The notes under the pieces: generated by a model | Seen by the model: only the letters and a program-made list of their open reading frames with translations | Database searches by the model: none | Told to the model about the DNA's origin: nothing | Shown here: positions 45,697-54,260 of the stretch, piece by piece | Position numbering within the stretch: position 1 is the stretch's first letter | Layout of the letters: every line of letters begins with the position of its first letter | Program-made: the position numbers and the translations under genes | Source: Brevinema_A sp051649605 | Lineage (GTDB): Bacteria > Spirochaetota > Brevinematia > Brevinematales > Brevinemataceae | Length of the DNA: 64,000 bases | Direction: 5' to 3' | Assembly: GCA_051649605.1 (NCBI GenBank) | Contig: JBOFHK010000002.1 | Coordinates: 124,001-188,000, forward strand

Positions 45697-46245
45697 ATGA
45701 AAAAATCGTTCTTAATGCTTGTAGTATTTCTTGGAGCTTGTAATACCACCACAAAAACTCCCCAAGTACAAGATCTATTAACCGTAGATAGTGCCTTCAA
45801 TTATGTAGAAGGTGTAATTCCGAAAGGTTTTACCGCTTGGCAATCCCATAATGAAACGGCAATTATTGGAGATCCTGATTGGGTTCGTATTTATACTTAC
45901 CAAAAAAAATATTTTACACTTGCAGGTTACCACAATAAATTTGGGCAAGCAATAACTTATGTAAACTATAGAAATGTAAAAAAACTAGATACCTCAACTC
46001 TAATTTTTAAAGATATATTGGGCAATATTTTGACTCTCCCAGAAGCTTTTGAACTTTATCAAATGAAGGTTTATTCTTATGGGAATAAAAAGGTTCAAGA
46101 CCCAAAACTTTGGTATCAATCCTACCGTATCGAAGGAGATACACTTACCATGTATACTGATATTGAATCAGCTGATGGGAAAGAGTTTATTATCTCCGAT
46201 GATATGATAGAATACCAAAAAGTACTACAATACTCTATCAATTAA
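45697..46245 (+). CDS. Lipoprotein of unknown function
   Basis: 182 residues; start ATG 45697 with AGGAG nine bases upstream, rather than TTG 45694. Lipobox FLGAC with Cys about 15 residues in. The mature part is mixed alpha/beta with no known motif. Monocistronic, with a strong terminator. Confidence 0.75.
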   Translation: MKKSFLMLVVFLGACNTTTKTPQVQDLLTVDSAFNYVEGVIPKGFTAWQSHNETAIIGDPDWVRIYTYQKKYFTLAGYHNKFGQAITYVNYRNVKKLDTSTLIFKDILGNILTLPEAFELYQMKVYSYGNKKVQDPKLWYQSYRIEGDTLTMYTDIESADGKEFIISDDMIEYQKVLQYSIN

Positions 46246-46251
46246 GAGTTT

Positions 46252-46282
46252 AACACCACCCTTTAATAGGGTGGTGTTTTAT
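46252..46282 (+). terminator. Terminator after the lipoprotein gene
   Basis: Perfect 11-bp stem (46252-46262 with 46268-46278), loop of 5, then T-rich. Confidence 0.9.
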
Positions 46283-46369
46283 TAAGAGTCATACTAAATA
46301 ATTTTCAATCTAGGAAAACTAGTAAAAATTTTTGGATTATAGTATAATTATTTATTATAGGAGGTATTC

Positions 46370-46882
46370 ATGATCCGAAAAATGATCCCGCAAGATATTC
46401 CGATCGTTTCAAAACTTCTTTACCATATGTATATAGGAATGTGTGAAGACATCGACTTTAGCTCAGCAATGGGCGATTTCTCACAATTTCAAAACCGATT
46501 TATCGGATTATCCTCATTACCCAAGCACCACCATTTTGTTTACAATCAGAATAATCAAATAATTGCCTATTACCTCCTAGCAGAAGAGCATTTTCCTTCA
46601 AAAAAGCTATTTGACTGTGAATATATGTGCTATTTGGGGTTGTTAGTAGTTGACCCTTCACACCAAAATAAAGGGATCGGCTCTTTATTAATCCAAAATG
46701 CCAAACAAGAAACTCTCAAATTAGGATACCAAGAATTAAATTTAGAAGTCTTAGACTCTTCAGAAAAAAATATCAAACTCTATACGAAACATAATTTTAT
46801 CAAATTTACTCAACACCTTATCTGTGATCTTAGTGAAGAAACCACAGACAACCATAGAAACATTAATAAAAAGACGATATAA
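46370..46882 (+). CDS. GNAT-family N-acetyltransferase (first of a pair)
   Basis: A 170-residue acyl-CoA-dependent N-acetyltransferase. The CoA-binding motif A is VDPSHQNKGIGSLLI; the C-terminal beta-strand region is LNLEVLDSSEKNIKLYTKHNF. AGGAGG lies six bases before the ATG, and TATAAT at 46343-46348 is the likely -10 (preceded by ATAG). Target unknown. A related GNAT gene follows after 12 bp. Confidence 0.85.
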   Translation: MIRKMIPQDIPIVSKLLYHMYIGMCEDIDFSSAMGDFSQFQNRFIGLSSLPKHHHFVYNQNNQIIAYYLLAEEHFPSKKLFDCEYMCYLGLLVVDPSHQNKGIGSLLIQNAKQETLKLGYQELNLEVLDSSEKNIKLYTKHNFIKFTQHLICDLSEETTDNHRNINKKTI

Positions 46883-46894
46883 AAGGAAATCCCA

Positions 46895-47383
46895 ATGATT
46901 AGACTAATGCTTCCAACAGATCAATCCTATATTACCCCTCTCTTATACACAATGTATCAGGAGCATCAAAAAATCTCTCCCTTTTATATCACCAAAGAAG
47001 TATCCTTTGAGCATATTCAATCGGTATGGGATAAAATTTTTACTCATCCCCACTATTACCATTTCGTCTACGAAAAAAACAATCAAGTGATCGCTTATAT
47101 GGGATTATCACTCCAAAAAGCTCATACTGATTTTATCTACCCCGAGGAAAATAGCCTCATCCTAGATAATTTGATCGTTCATCCTAGTTACCAGAGACAA
47201 GGCATCGCTACACAATTAATCGTTTTTGCTAAGAGTTTTACCGCTGATCTCGGTATAAAATTCTTGGATCTCTACGTTTCCCTCCCTTATGCCCAAAAGT
47301 TCTATCACCAACAAGGATTTTATTCTATTAGCCAATTAATGAGTTATCAAATACCACAAGGAGACGATCATGCAGAAAAATAG
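46895..47383 (+). CDS. GNAT-family N-acetyltransferase (second of a pair)
   Basis: 162 residues, with motif A VHPSYQRQGIATQLI and an overall layout like the gene just upstream (MIRLMLPTDQSYITPLLYTMY versus MIRKMIPQDIPIVSKLLYHM), so the two look like a tandem duplication that has diverged. The end overlaps the next gene by 14 bp. Confidence 0.85.
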   Translation: MIRLMLPTDQSYITPLLYTMYQEHQKISPFYITKEVSFEHIQSVWDKIFTHPHYYHFVYEKNNQVIAYMGLSLQKAHTDFIYPEENSLILDNLIVHPSYQRQGIATQLIVFAKSFTADLGIKFLDLYVSLPYAQKFYHQQGFYSISQLMSYQIPQGDDHAEK

Positions 47384-47771
47384 TGATCATCGTATGAAAG
47401 AATTTATTCAAGGAATGCTTAGCAGAGAAAACTTCAATCTCTATATTGCTCCTACAAATGACCAAGGAAGTTCTTTTATTATTCGTAATATTCTTGCCGA
47501 TAAAAGACCTCAATATATTGAGGTTCAATGCCTTTCCCGTACTGAAGAATATAAAATCAATATCGAAATTCCTATCACAATACATAATCATTTTTATTTT
47601 TTTATTCTTTATTCTCCAGGCATGGGCAAAATATGGCTCTTAAGAGAGGATGAACTTATTCATCTTAGAAATAAGGGACTGGATCAAAGAGATACTAGTC
47701 CTTATCTTGTTACCTCATTTGAACGATTGAAAAACCCTGAGTTACGTTTAGAAGAATTCAAAAACAAATAA
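47370..47771 (+). CDS. Small protein of unknown function, possible PD-(D/E)XK-like fold
   Basis: 133 residues, ATG with AAGGAG upstream inside the GNAT gene. The segment DKRPQYIEVQCLSRTEEYKI followed by NIEIPITIHNHFYFFILYSP resembles the core of small nuclease-like DUF4365-type proteins. The catalytic lysine would be Gln (EVQ), so activity is doubtful. The link is weak. Third gene of the GNAT run. Confidence 0.6.
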   Translation: MQKNSDHRMKEFIQGMLSRENFNLYIAPTNDQGSSFIIRNILADKRPQYIEVQCLSRTEEYKINIEIPITIHNHFYFFILYSPGMGKIWLLREDELIHLRNKGLDQRDTSPYLVTSFERLKNPELRLEEFKNK

Positions 47772-47787
47772 TTTTTACAAAAGAGAC

Positions 47788-47816
47788 TTGAGAAGAATCC
47801 AAAAACAACGTATAAT
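47788..47816 (+). promoter_or_regulatory. Promoter upstream of the 104-aa protein and pgk
   Basis: TTGAGA (47788-47793), 17-bp spacer, TATAAT (47811-47816). Confidence 0.6.
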
Positions 47817-47863
47817 AAGATAACAATTAGAATTATCATACACTGATTATAGGGAGATACATT

Positions 47864-48178
47864 ATGGCATTTGGAGCAGGAATTTTATATTTTACCTTAA
47901 TGATGCAGATCATGTTAGGTATCGCAGGGCAAGCCTCCACAAATAAGCAAGTAATCTTAGAATTTGAATTAATCCAAGACACTTTCCACACTAAAAATCA
48001 AACAGAAACAACTAAAATTATTCCTCAAGTATTTGATATTATTATGAAAGAGCAAGTAAATTATGCTAGTATTCCTCATACTATTACACGATACCAGATC
48101 ACCCCATCTAATGTAATTGTTTTTTTTGATGAGAAAAATGTTAAAAAATATAAAAAAACAATTACAGGAACAACTTAA
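47864..48178 (+). CDS. Small one-helix membrane or secreted protein
   Basis: 104 residues with a hydrophobic N-terminus (MAFGAGILYFTLMMQIMLGIAG) and a soluble C-terminal part. GGGAG ribosome site. It occupies the place before pgk but is not SecG, since it has only one hydrophobic segment. Unknown function. Confidence 0.6.
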   Translation: MAFGAGILYFTLMMQIMLGIAGQASTNKQVILEFELIQDTFHTKNQTETTKIIPQVFDIIMKEQVNYASIPHTITRYQITPSNVIVFFDEKNVKKYKKTITGTT

Positions 48179-48208
48179 GAATTAAACACTCATCATAAGG
48201 AGAATTTT

Positions 48209-49477
48209 ATGACAAAAAAAACAATAAATGATATGGATCTCAAAGATAAATCCGTCATCATGCGTGTTGATTTTAATGTACCGATGACAGGAGACGTAAA
48301 CCATCGTACAATTACTGATGATACCCGTATAAAAGCTGCTCTTCCGACCATCAAAAAAGCATTAGAACAAGGTGCAAGCAAACTTGTCTTGATGAGCCAT
48401 TTGGGTGATCCCAAAAAAGAAGAAAAAAAAGCTTCCGAAAAAGAAGGATTTGATAAGGGTAAATTTGATCTTGAAATCAAACAAAAACTTTCTCTCAAAC
48501 CAGTCGCAGAATACCTAGGTAAATTATTAGGTAAATCAATAAAAACAGCACCCACTACTTTTGGTACCGAAGTAGACGCACTCATTCAGAAGCTCGGTAA
48601 TGGCGAAATTCTCATGCTCGAAAACACTCGTTTCCACAAAGAAGAAACCTCCAAAGATTCAGCAGAACGTCAAGTAATGGGAAAAGCTCTTGCCCAAGGA
48701 ATGGATCTCTATATTAACGACGCTTTTGGTACTGCTCACCGAGCTCATGCGTCCACAGAAGCCGTCGCAAAATTCCTCCCAGCTGCTGCAGGTCTACTCA
48801 TGGAAAAAGAATTAAATTTCTTAGAAGATAAAGTCTTACGTAATCCTGAACATCCTTTTGTTGCCATCATTGGTGGGGCTAAAGTATCGTCTAAAATTAC
48901 TGTAATCGAAAATCTCTTAGACAAAACAGATGCTATTGTAATCGGCGGAGGAATGGCTTATACTTTCTTTAAAGCCATGGGATATAATGTTGGCACTTCC
49001 CTAATTGAAGACGACCAACTCGAAATTGCTAAAAAAATTATGAACGCGGCAAAAGCAAAAAATGTTCAATTTTTACTACCAACTGATGTGGTGATTGCCG
49101 ACAAATTCGATCCTGAAGCAAATTCTAAAGTTGTTAATGCCAACGAAATCCCAGACGCTTGGATGGGATTGGACGCTGGTCCAAAGTCAATCGTAGAAGT
49201 ACAAGCCGTATTAAAAACAGCAAAAACTATCTTTTGGAATGGGCCTCTCGGTGTTTTTGAATTTGATAAGTTTGCTACTGGTACCAATGCCGTTGCAAAA
49301 ACTCTTGCCGAACTACCAAATACTTTGACAATTATTGGGGGAGGCGATTCGGTCGCTGCCGTCAATAAAGCTGGGCTTGCCGATAAAATGTCTCATATTT
49401 CTACTGGAGGTGGTGCTTCCATGGAGCTTATCGAGGGTAAAGAGATGCCAGGAGTCGCAGCACTCAATAACAAATAA
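48209..49477 (+). CDS. pgk: Phosphoglycerate kinase
   Basis: Glycolytic ATP-forming step from 1,3-bisphosphoglycerate. 422 residues, slightly long because of a lysine/glutamate insert near residues 70-90 (KKEEKKASEKEGFDKGKF). Motifs: VIMRVDFNVP, INDAFGTAHRAHAS, GGAKVSSKI, nucleotide site TIFWNGPLGVFEF and GGGDSVAAV. Strong AAGGAG. tpiA lies downstream and gap converges, so lower glycolysis is clustered. Confidence 0.97.
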   Translation: MTKKTINDMDLKDKSVIMRVDFNVPMTGDVNHRTITDDTRIKAALPTIKKALEQGASKLVLMSHLGDPKKEEKKASEKEGFDKGKFDLEIKQKLSLKPVAEYLGKLLGKSIKTAPTTFGTEVDALIQKLGNGEILMLENTRFHKEETSKDSAERQVMGKALAQGMDLYINDAFGTAHRAHASTEAVAKFLPAAAGLLMEKELNFLEDKVLRNPEHPFVAIIGGAKVSSKITVIENLLDKTDAIVIGGGMAYTFFKAMGYNVGTSLIEDDQLEIAKKIMNAAKAKNVQFLLPTDVVIADKFDPEANSKVVNANEIPDAWMGLDAGPKSIVEVQAVLKTAKTIFWNGPLGVFEFDKFATGTNAVAKTLAELPNTLTIIGGGDSVAAVNKAGLADKMSHISTGGGASMELIEGKEMPGVAALNNK

Positions 49478-49483
49478 ATTATT

Positions 49484-49516
49484 AACCCACTTACATTTTG
49501 TAGGTGGGTTTTATTT
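49484..49516 (+). terminator. Terminator of pgk
   Basis: 12-bp stem with one G-T pair (49484-49495 with 49499-49510), 3-base loop, T-rich tail. Confidence 0.85.
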
Positions 49517-49539
49517 ACTAATACTATAAGGATATTCTC

Positions 49540-50146
49540 ATGGAAGAAGGAATCATTTATATACTAACAAACCCAGCAACACCCGATTATATCAAAATCG
49601 GAACAACAACCCGTCAAGATCTAAAAACACGAATGAAAGAATTATACTCTACAGGAGTACCTTTTCCTTTTAGTCTATATTACGCTGTTAAGATTAGCAA
49701 TGCCAAAAATATCGAAAAACAACTACACCAAATTTTTTCGATCCATCGGGATAACTCCGATAGAGAATTTTTCAGAATGGATCCTGAACGTGCCATGGTC
49801 GCTTTAAGACTCACAGGGGGTCAGCCTATTATCTGAGATTTACGACCAAGAAGATAGAAATATTATAGAAAGAACGAGAAAAGTACCCAAACCTGCTTTA
49901 AAATTCTCTATGTTGGGAATTGAAGAAGGAGCAGAATTGACTTATACTAGAGACGAAAATATTACTTGTACCATTGTAGCCAACAATCAAGTCCTTTATA
50001 ACGAAAAAATATATTCTTTATCTGCCCTATCCGCAGAACTCTTAAATAGCAAATATGGTGTTCAAGGCCCTTTATATTGGTTGTACCATGGTAAAACATT
50101 AACAGAACTACGCTCTGAGCTAGAAAGACAACAAGAAGAAGAATAA
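49540..50146 (+). pseudogene. GIY-YIG nuclease-domain protein gene with a one-base frameshift
   Basis: The first part (49540-49836) encodes a T5orf172/GIY-YIG-type domain: IIYILTNPATPDYIKIGTTT, then MKELYSTGVPFPFSLYYAV and EKQLHQIF. After LTGG the frame runs into a stop. One base over, the frame reads LLSEIYDQEDRN and on into MLGIEEGAELTY, ending in YWLYHGKTLTELR at 50146, which is the normal C-terminal partner domain of these proteins. Removing one G from the G5 run at 49816-49820 rejoins them into about 200 residues. Either a mutation at a homopolymer or a base-call error. Function of such proteins is unclear; nuclease fold by homology. Confidence 0.8.
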
Positions 50147-50193
50147 TCACTTATTTCTTTTATAGAAAGTATTCAAAAGGATCAACGTAAAAT

Positions 50194-50264
50194 AGAGGTT
50201 TTTATCACTTAGCGTTAACAAAATATCAAAAAATAATTGTTTGATATTTTCTGATTATACCTCT
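50194..50264 (+). other. Nested inverted repeat between the GIY-YIG gene and tpiA
   Basis: AGAGGT (50194-50199) pairs with ACCTCT (50259-50264), enclosing an 11-bp perfect stem (50220-50230 with 50240-50250). There is no strong T run, so a simple terminator is unsure. Could be an RNA processing or termination structure. Confidence 0.5.
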
Positions 50265-50301
50265 TTAGGATAGGTTTTGTGATTAAAAGATTTTTAAAAA
50301 C

Positions 50302-50331
50302 TTGCAATAGGTCCATAAAAAATGATAAAAT
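50302..50331 (+). promoter_or_regulatory. Promoter of tpiA
   Basis: TTGCAA (50302-50307), 18-bp spacer, TAAAAT (50326-50331). Confidence 0.45.
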
Positions 50332-50372
50332 ATACTATATATAAAAAGTGCCAAAGCACGAGGAGCAAACAA

Positions 50373-51146
50373 ATGATGAAAAAATTGATCGCTGGAAACT
50401 GGAAAATGCACAAAACCATTGCTGAAGGTGTTGTTTTTGTCAATGAATTAAAAAGTCAAATCGCAGAAAGACCTCGAAGAGGTGTTCTTCTTTGCGTACC
50501 TGCAACCATGATCCAAGCCCTTGCAGAAGCTGCTAAAGGGACAAATATTCTTATTGGTGCACAAAATATGCATCATGAAGAAAAAGGGGCATTTACTGGA
50601 GAATTATCTCCCCTAATGCTTAAAGATGCTGGAGCAACATATGTACTAGTAGGACATTCCGAACGTCGTATTATTTTTGGAGAATGCAACGGATGTATCA
50701 ATCTCAAAGTGAAATCCGCTCTCAAGCATGATCTTATTCCTGTTCTTTGTATCGGAGAAAGCCTAGAAGAAAGAGAAGCTGGAAAATTAGAAGCTGTACT
50801 CGCCACTCAATTAACCGAAGGTCTCAAAGGAATCTCCGAAAGTGATGCTAAAAAATTAGTTATTGCTTACGAGCCAGTTTGGGCAATTGGTACAGGTAAA
50901 ACAGCATCTCCTCAAGACGCAGACGATGCTCATGCAATTTGTAGAAAAATTCTTGCAAAACTCTATAGTAGTACTTTCGCAGAAGAAATATTAATTCTTT
51001 ACGGAGGGTCAGTAAAAGGAGATAATATTGATACCTTGATTGCTATTCCTAATATTAGTGGATCTTTAGTCGGAGGAGCATCCCTCACCGTCGAAGATTT
51101 TACGCGTATCGTCAATTTCTCTTGCCCTGGACATTGTAGCCATTAA
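50373..51146 (+). CDS. tpiA: Triosephosphate isomerase
   Basis: Interconverts dihydroxyacetone phosphate and glyceraldehyde-3-phosphate. Start at ATG 50373 (GAGGAG seven bases upstream), giving 257 residues beginning MMKKLIAGNWKMHK. Catalytic Lys in NWKMHK, His in LVGHSERR and Glu in IAYEPVWAIGTGKTA are present, with the phosphate loop YGGSVKGDN. Ends in an unusual cysteine/histidine-containing tail (CPGHCSH). Confidence 0.97.
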   Translation: MMKKLIAGNWKMHKTIAEGVVFVNELKSQIAERPRRGVLLCVPATMIQALAEAAKGTNILIGAQNMHHEEKGAFTGELSPLMLKDAGATYVLVGHSERRIIFGECNGCINLKVKSALKHDLIPVLCIGESLEEREAGKLEAVLATQLTEGLKGISESDAKKLVIAYEPVWAIGTGKTASPQDADDAHAICRKILAKLYSSTFAEEILILYGGSVKGDNIDTLIAIPNISGSLVGGASLTVEDFTRIVNFSCPGHCSH

Positions 51147-51165
51147 TTCTTTAATTGATAATAAT

Positions 51166-51216
51166 CTTTAAAACTAAAAACAGACATTGTAATAATGTCT
51201 GTTTTTAGTTTTAAAG
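51166..51216 (+). terminator. Very strong terminator after tpiA
   Basis: Perfect 23-bp inverted repeat 51166-51188 with 51194-51216, loop of 5. Confidence 0.9.
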
Positions 51217-51227
51217 ATCGATTTCAT

Positions 51228-51268
51228 ACTCAAAATAAAACAGCCCCCATTACGAGAGCTGTTTTTTT
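51228..51268 (-). terminator. Terminator of gap
   Basis: 7-bp stem 51238-51244 with 51258-51264. On the minus strand the hairpin is followed by TTTTATTTT; on the plus strand by seven T, so it may act both ways. Confidence 0.7.
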
Positions 51269-51309
51269 ATAAAAAGATCTTTTTAAAGGCTTTTTGTTGG
51301 ATGATTAAT

Positions 51310-52335
51310 TTATAATAATCCACCAACAATTTTACAAAGATGTGCTAAACGATTGGAAAATCCCCACTCGTTATCATACCAAGCAAAAACTTTAACTGTT
51401 TTTCCATCAACCCCACCAACTTTGGTAATATCAGCATGGAAGATAGAAGAATTCGGGTTACCAACAATATCTTTAAGAACAAGAGCTTCATCAGAATATT
51501 CCACAGTACCTTTAAGGTAAGAATCTGCAGCTTTTTTAACGACAACATTCACTTCATCTTTATTGGTAGATTTAGAAACCTCAAAAGTCATATCAGTAAT
51601 AGATCCTACAGGTGTTGGAATACGAAGTGCTCCACCATCTAATTTACCTTTTAGCTCGGGAATAACCAAACCAATCGCTTTGGCAGCACCAGTAGAAGAA
51701 GGAACGATATTTTCAGCAGCAGCACGTGCTCTATATTTGTCTCCTTTTCTGTGAGGACTATCTAAGAGGTTTTGATCCATTGTATAAGAATGAATCGTGG
51801 TCATAAATCCAGAAACAATTCCAAAAGCGTCGTTGATCGCTTTGGTAACTCCTGCCATAGAGTTAGTGGTACAAGAAGCATTAGAGATAAATTTCATATC
51901 TTTGGTAAGTTTGTCATGGTTTACCCCAATAACAGTAGTCAAATCAACATCATCAGCAGAAGCTGCAGGAGCAGATAAGAGAACTTTTTTTGCACCAGCA
52001 TCAATATGTGCTTGCATTTGATCGCGTTTTGTAAAAATCCCTGTAGATTCGATGACAATATCAACACCCATGGCTTTCCAAGGAAGTGCTTTAGGATCTT
52101 TTTCTGCTAATAACTTAATTTTTTTATTACCAACAACTAACATATCCCCTTCTAATTTGGCATCTCCCTGATAAGGTCCATAAGTAGAATCATATTTAAA
52201 AAGATAAACAAGCATCTCTGGTGGGGTGAGATCGTTGATCGCCACAATTTCGTAGTCATTTGCGTAATTTGCCAAATAGGCACGTAAGGTACAACGCCCA
52301 ATACGCCCAAAACCATTAATAGCAATTTTTGCCAT
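51310..52335 (-). CDS. gap: Glyceraldehyde-3-phosphate dehydrogenase
   Basis: NAD-dependent glycolytic enzyme. 341 residues, with INGFGRIGRCTLRA at the NAD site, the catalytic SNASCTTNS, and WYDNEWGFSNRLA near the C-terminus. AGGAGG seven bases before the ATG. It converges with tpiA across two hairpins. Confidence 0.98.
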   Translation of the reverse strand: MAKIAINGFGRIGRCTLRAYLANYANDYEIVAINDLTPPEMLVYLFKYDSTYGPYQGDAKLEGDMLVVGNKKIKLLAEKDPKALPWKAMGVDIVIESTGIFTKRDQMQAHIDAGAKKVLLSAPAASADDVDLTTVIGVNHDKLTKDMKFISNASCTTNSMAGVTKAINDAFGIVSGFMTTIHSYTMDQNLLDSPHRKGDKYRARAAAENIVPSSTGAAKAIGLVIPELKGKLDGGALRIPTPVGSITDMTFEVSKSTNKDEVNVVVKKAADSYLKGTVEYSDEALVLKDIVGNPNSSIFHADITKVGGVDGKTVKVFAWYDNEWGFSNRLAHLCKIVGGLL

Positions 52336-52382
52336 GTAAGGCCTCCTAATAAGATAATTGAATTTACTATTGTATTACTCAT

Positions 52383-52410
52383 AGTATAACATATTTTTAA
52401 GATTATACAA
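52383..52410 (-). promoter_or_regulatory. Promoter of gap
   Basis: Minus strand TTGTAT (complement of 52405-52410), 16-bp spacer ending TGT, TATACT (complement of 52383-52388), so also an extended -10. Confidence 0.55.
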
Positions 52411-52466
52411 GTTTTATAAATGCTTTTTTAAGATATTGCTAATTTACAACAATCTATAAAAATAGT

Positions 52467-53543
52467 TTATATTTTATGTAGTCTAATTGCACGCTTTAAT
52501 TTTATTTCTAAATAAGAAAAAAATAAAGAACCCAGAATCGCAGCCCCAAAACTCAACATAAAAATAATATATTCATTCCAAGGAAGAGCCAATTCGGAGA
52601 TAAAAATAATAAAAATCATATGCCAGCCATAGATTTTTAAAGAATTTTTTGCAATATAAGAAATTTTTTTGTAAATCTTTTGAGGGATTTTTGTCATATC
52701 TAGTGATTGAAAAAACAAAAATAAAGTCGTCGATTGTAAAAAAACAGCTAAGGTCTTATAAGAAGGAAGAACCTGTTCTTGATCTCCTAAGAAATAACGA
52801 ATCGCTCCCAAAAAATTTTCAAAATGTTGATTATCACCATACTGAAAAGAGAAATCGAAATCTTTAGCATATAATAACAAAAAATAACCTACTTGGATTA
52901 ACAAAATAAAAAGTAGTGCAAACCCAATGGTATAGTATCTTCCTGTAAAAGAAAATTGCTTAAGGATATATCCTGTAAACATATAAAGTAGTGCTTGATT
53001 AAAAGAATAAGAAGCTGTAAAATTATAAGGCTGAGACATAATAGACTCAGTAATAAAAAAGAAAAAAATAACCACCCCTAGAAAAGCCCAGAGCTGTTTA
53101 TTAGTATCAAAACTAGGAATATGAATAAAAGGAGAAAAAGTATATACAGGTAGAATATAACCAAGATACCACAGATGGGTAATACTTTCGGAAAAATACT
53201 GATGAAATTCTGTGGGATTGGTAATAGGATTAAAGCCCTTAAGAATCGCATAGAGATAATAAACAACCGTAAAAAAAAGTAACGGAATAAAGATCGCTAA
53301 AAAACGATTTTTAAAAATTTGAAGATCAAATTCTTTATATTTATTCTTAGAAAACAATAAAAAACCACTAATCATAAAAAACATCGGCACGGCAACTCTA
53401 CCAATTACAATAGCAAGGGCGGAGAGTTCAAAGATTGTTGAATTGACAGGGGCATCATAGTATCTTTGCTCCCCTACATGCACCAATACGATCATAAAAC
53501 TAGCCACTGCTCGCATTAAAGAGATATTTTTATCTTCTTTCAT
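52467..53543 (-). CDS. Acyltransferase family 3 (OafA/WecH-type) membrane protein
   Basis: A 358-residue protein with about 10 hydrophobic helices. It begins with the family pattern RAVASFMIVLVHVGEQ (catalytic His in TM1) and GRVAVPMFFMISGFLLF. Such proteins O-acetylate surface sugars. It lies 48 bp after a lipoprotein gene on the same strand, separated by an AT-rich hairpin. Confidence 0.88.
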   Translation of the reverse strand: MKEDKNISLMRAVASFMIVLVHVGEQRYYDAPVNSTIFELSALAIVIGRVAVPMFFMISGFLLFSKNKYKEFDLQIFKNRFLAIFIPLLFFTVVYYLYAILKGFNPITNPTEFHQYFSESITHLWYLGYILPVYTFSPFIHIPSFDTNKQLWAFLGVVIFFFFITESIMSQPYNFTASYSFNQALLYMFTGYILKQFSFTGRYYTIGFALLFILLIQVGYFLLLYAKDFDFSFQYGDNQHFENFLGAIRYFLGDQEQVLPSYKTLAVFLQSTTLFLFFQSLDMTKIPQKIYKKISYIAKNSLKIYGWHMIFIIFISELALPWNEYIIFMLSFGAAILGSLFFSYLEIKLKRAIRLHKI

Positions 53544-53568
53544 AGAGATACTACCTAAAAAATTAATA

Positions 53569-53597
53569 TATTTAATATCTCGTTAAGATATTAAATA
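53569..53597 (-). other. AT-rich perfect hairpin between the lipoprotein and acyltransferase genes
   Basis: 12-bp inverted repeat 53569-53580 with 53586-53597; the lipoprotein stop lies in it. No T run, so an mRNA processing or stability element is as likely as a terminator. Confidence 0.5.
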
Positions 53598-54061
53598 TAC
53601 AATCTCCATTGTTTTCCTTTAGAGCTTTCTAATAAGTCAACAACATCACTAATATCACTATCTTCGACTGTTAATAAGGTTATAGGAGCTAAAAGGCGAA
53701 ACCCTATAAATGAATCTATATCTTCCGATTTTTGGTATACCTCGGCAACCTTGTAAGATAAGCTAGGAAAAATAATCACCTTAGGGCTTAGGTCAATATA
53801 CTGATACTCTTCTGGATACCGTCTGAGAAACTCCCCTGTACGTAGATGAACTAAAGCATACTTTAAGTCTAATTCGGAGAAAAATAGATATTCATCTCTA
53901 CCTTTAAGGTTACGTACCCAAACTGTCCCTCGCAACTTAAGGAAAACAGATTGGTCGGTTATTAGAGAAGGGACATGAGTACTAATAGGACGTGTACTAT
54001 GAAAGTTTAATGTACAAGAACTTAATAATGTAAGAATAAATAAAAATATTTTATTACCCAT
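53591..54061 (-). CDS. Lipoprotein of unknown function
   Basis: About 156 residues from ATG 54061, starting MGNKIFLFILTLLSSC, a clear lipobox with Cys16. An earlier in-frame start at 54130 would put the signal peptide inside the protein and is rejected. The mature domain is beta-rich (LRGTVWVRNLKGRDEYLFFS). No family recognised. Confidence 0.72.
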   Translation of the reverse strand: MGNKIFLFILTLLSSCTLNFHSTRPISTHVPSLITDQSVFLKLRGTVWVRNLKGRDEYLFFSELDLKYALVHLRTGEFLRRYPEEYQYIDLSPKVIIFPSLSYKVAEVYQKSEDIDSFIGFRLLAPITLLTVEDSDISDVVDLLESSKGKQWRLYI

Positions 54062-54207
54062 AATAATCCTATAAAATAATATATTATTATTATCTGTATA
54101 TATTTTAACCGAAAAAGTTAGATTTTTCAATACTTTTTTGTTTTATAATACAGCTACAGAGCTAAGTATATAAGTTTATTGACCAAATTACTATTTAATT
54201 GATAATT

Positions 54208-54235
54208 TTGAACGATTATATTATAATAATATAAT
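54208..54235 (+). promoter_or_regulatory. Promoter of prfA
   Basis: TTGAAC (54208-54213), 16-bp spacer, TATAAT (54230-54235), in a very AT-rich stretch. Confidence 0.5.
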
Positions 54236-54260
54236 TATAACATATAGGAAAGGTCAAACT

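Noticed and set aside
47864..48178. SecG, expected near pgk/tpiA in many bacteria
   Set aside because: Only one hydrophobic segment and no SecG motif.
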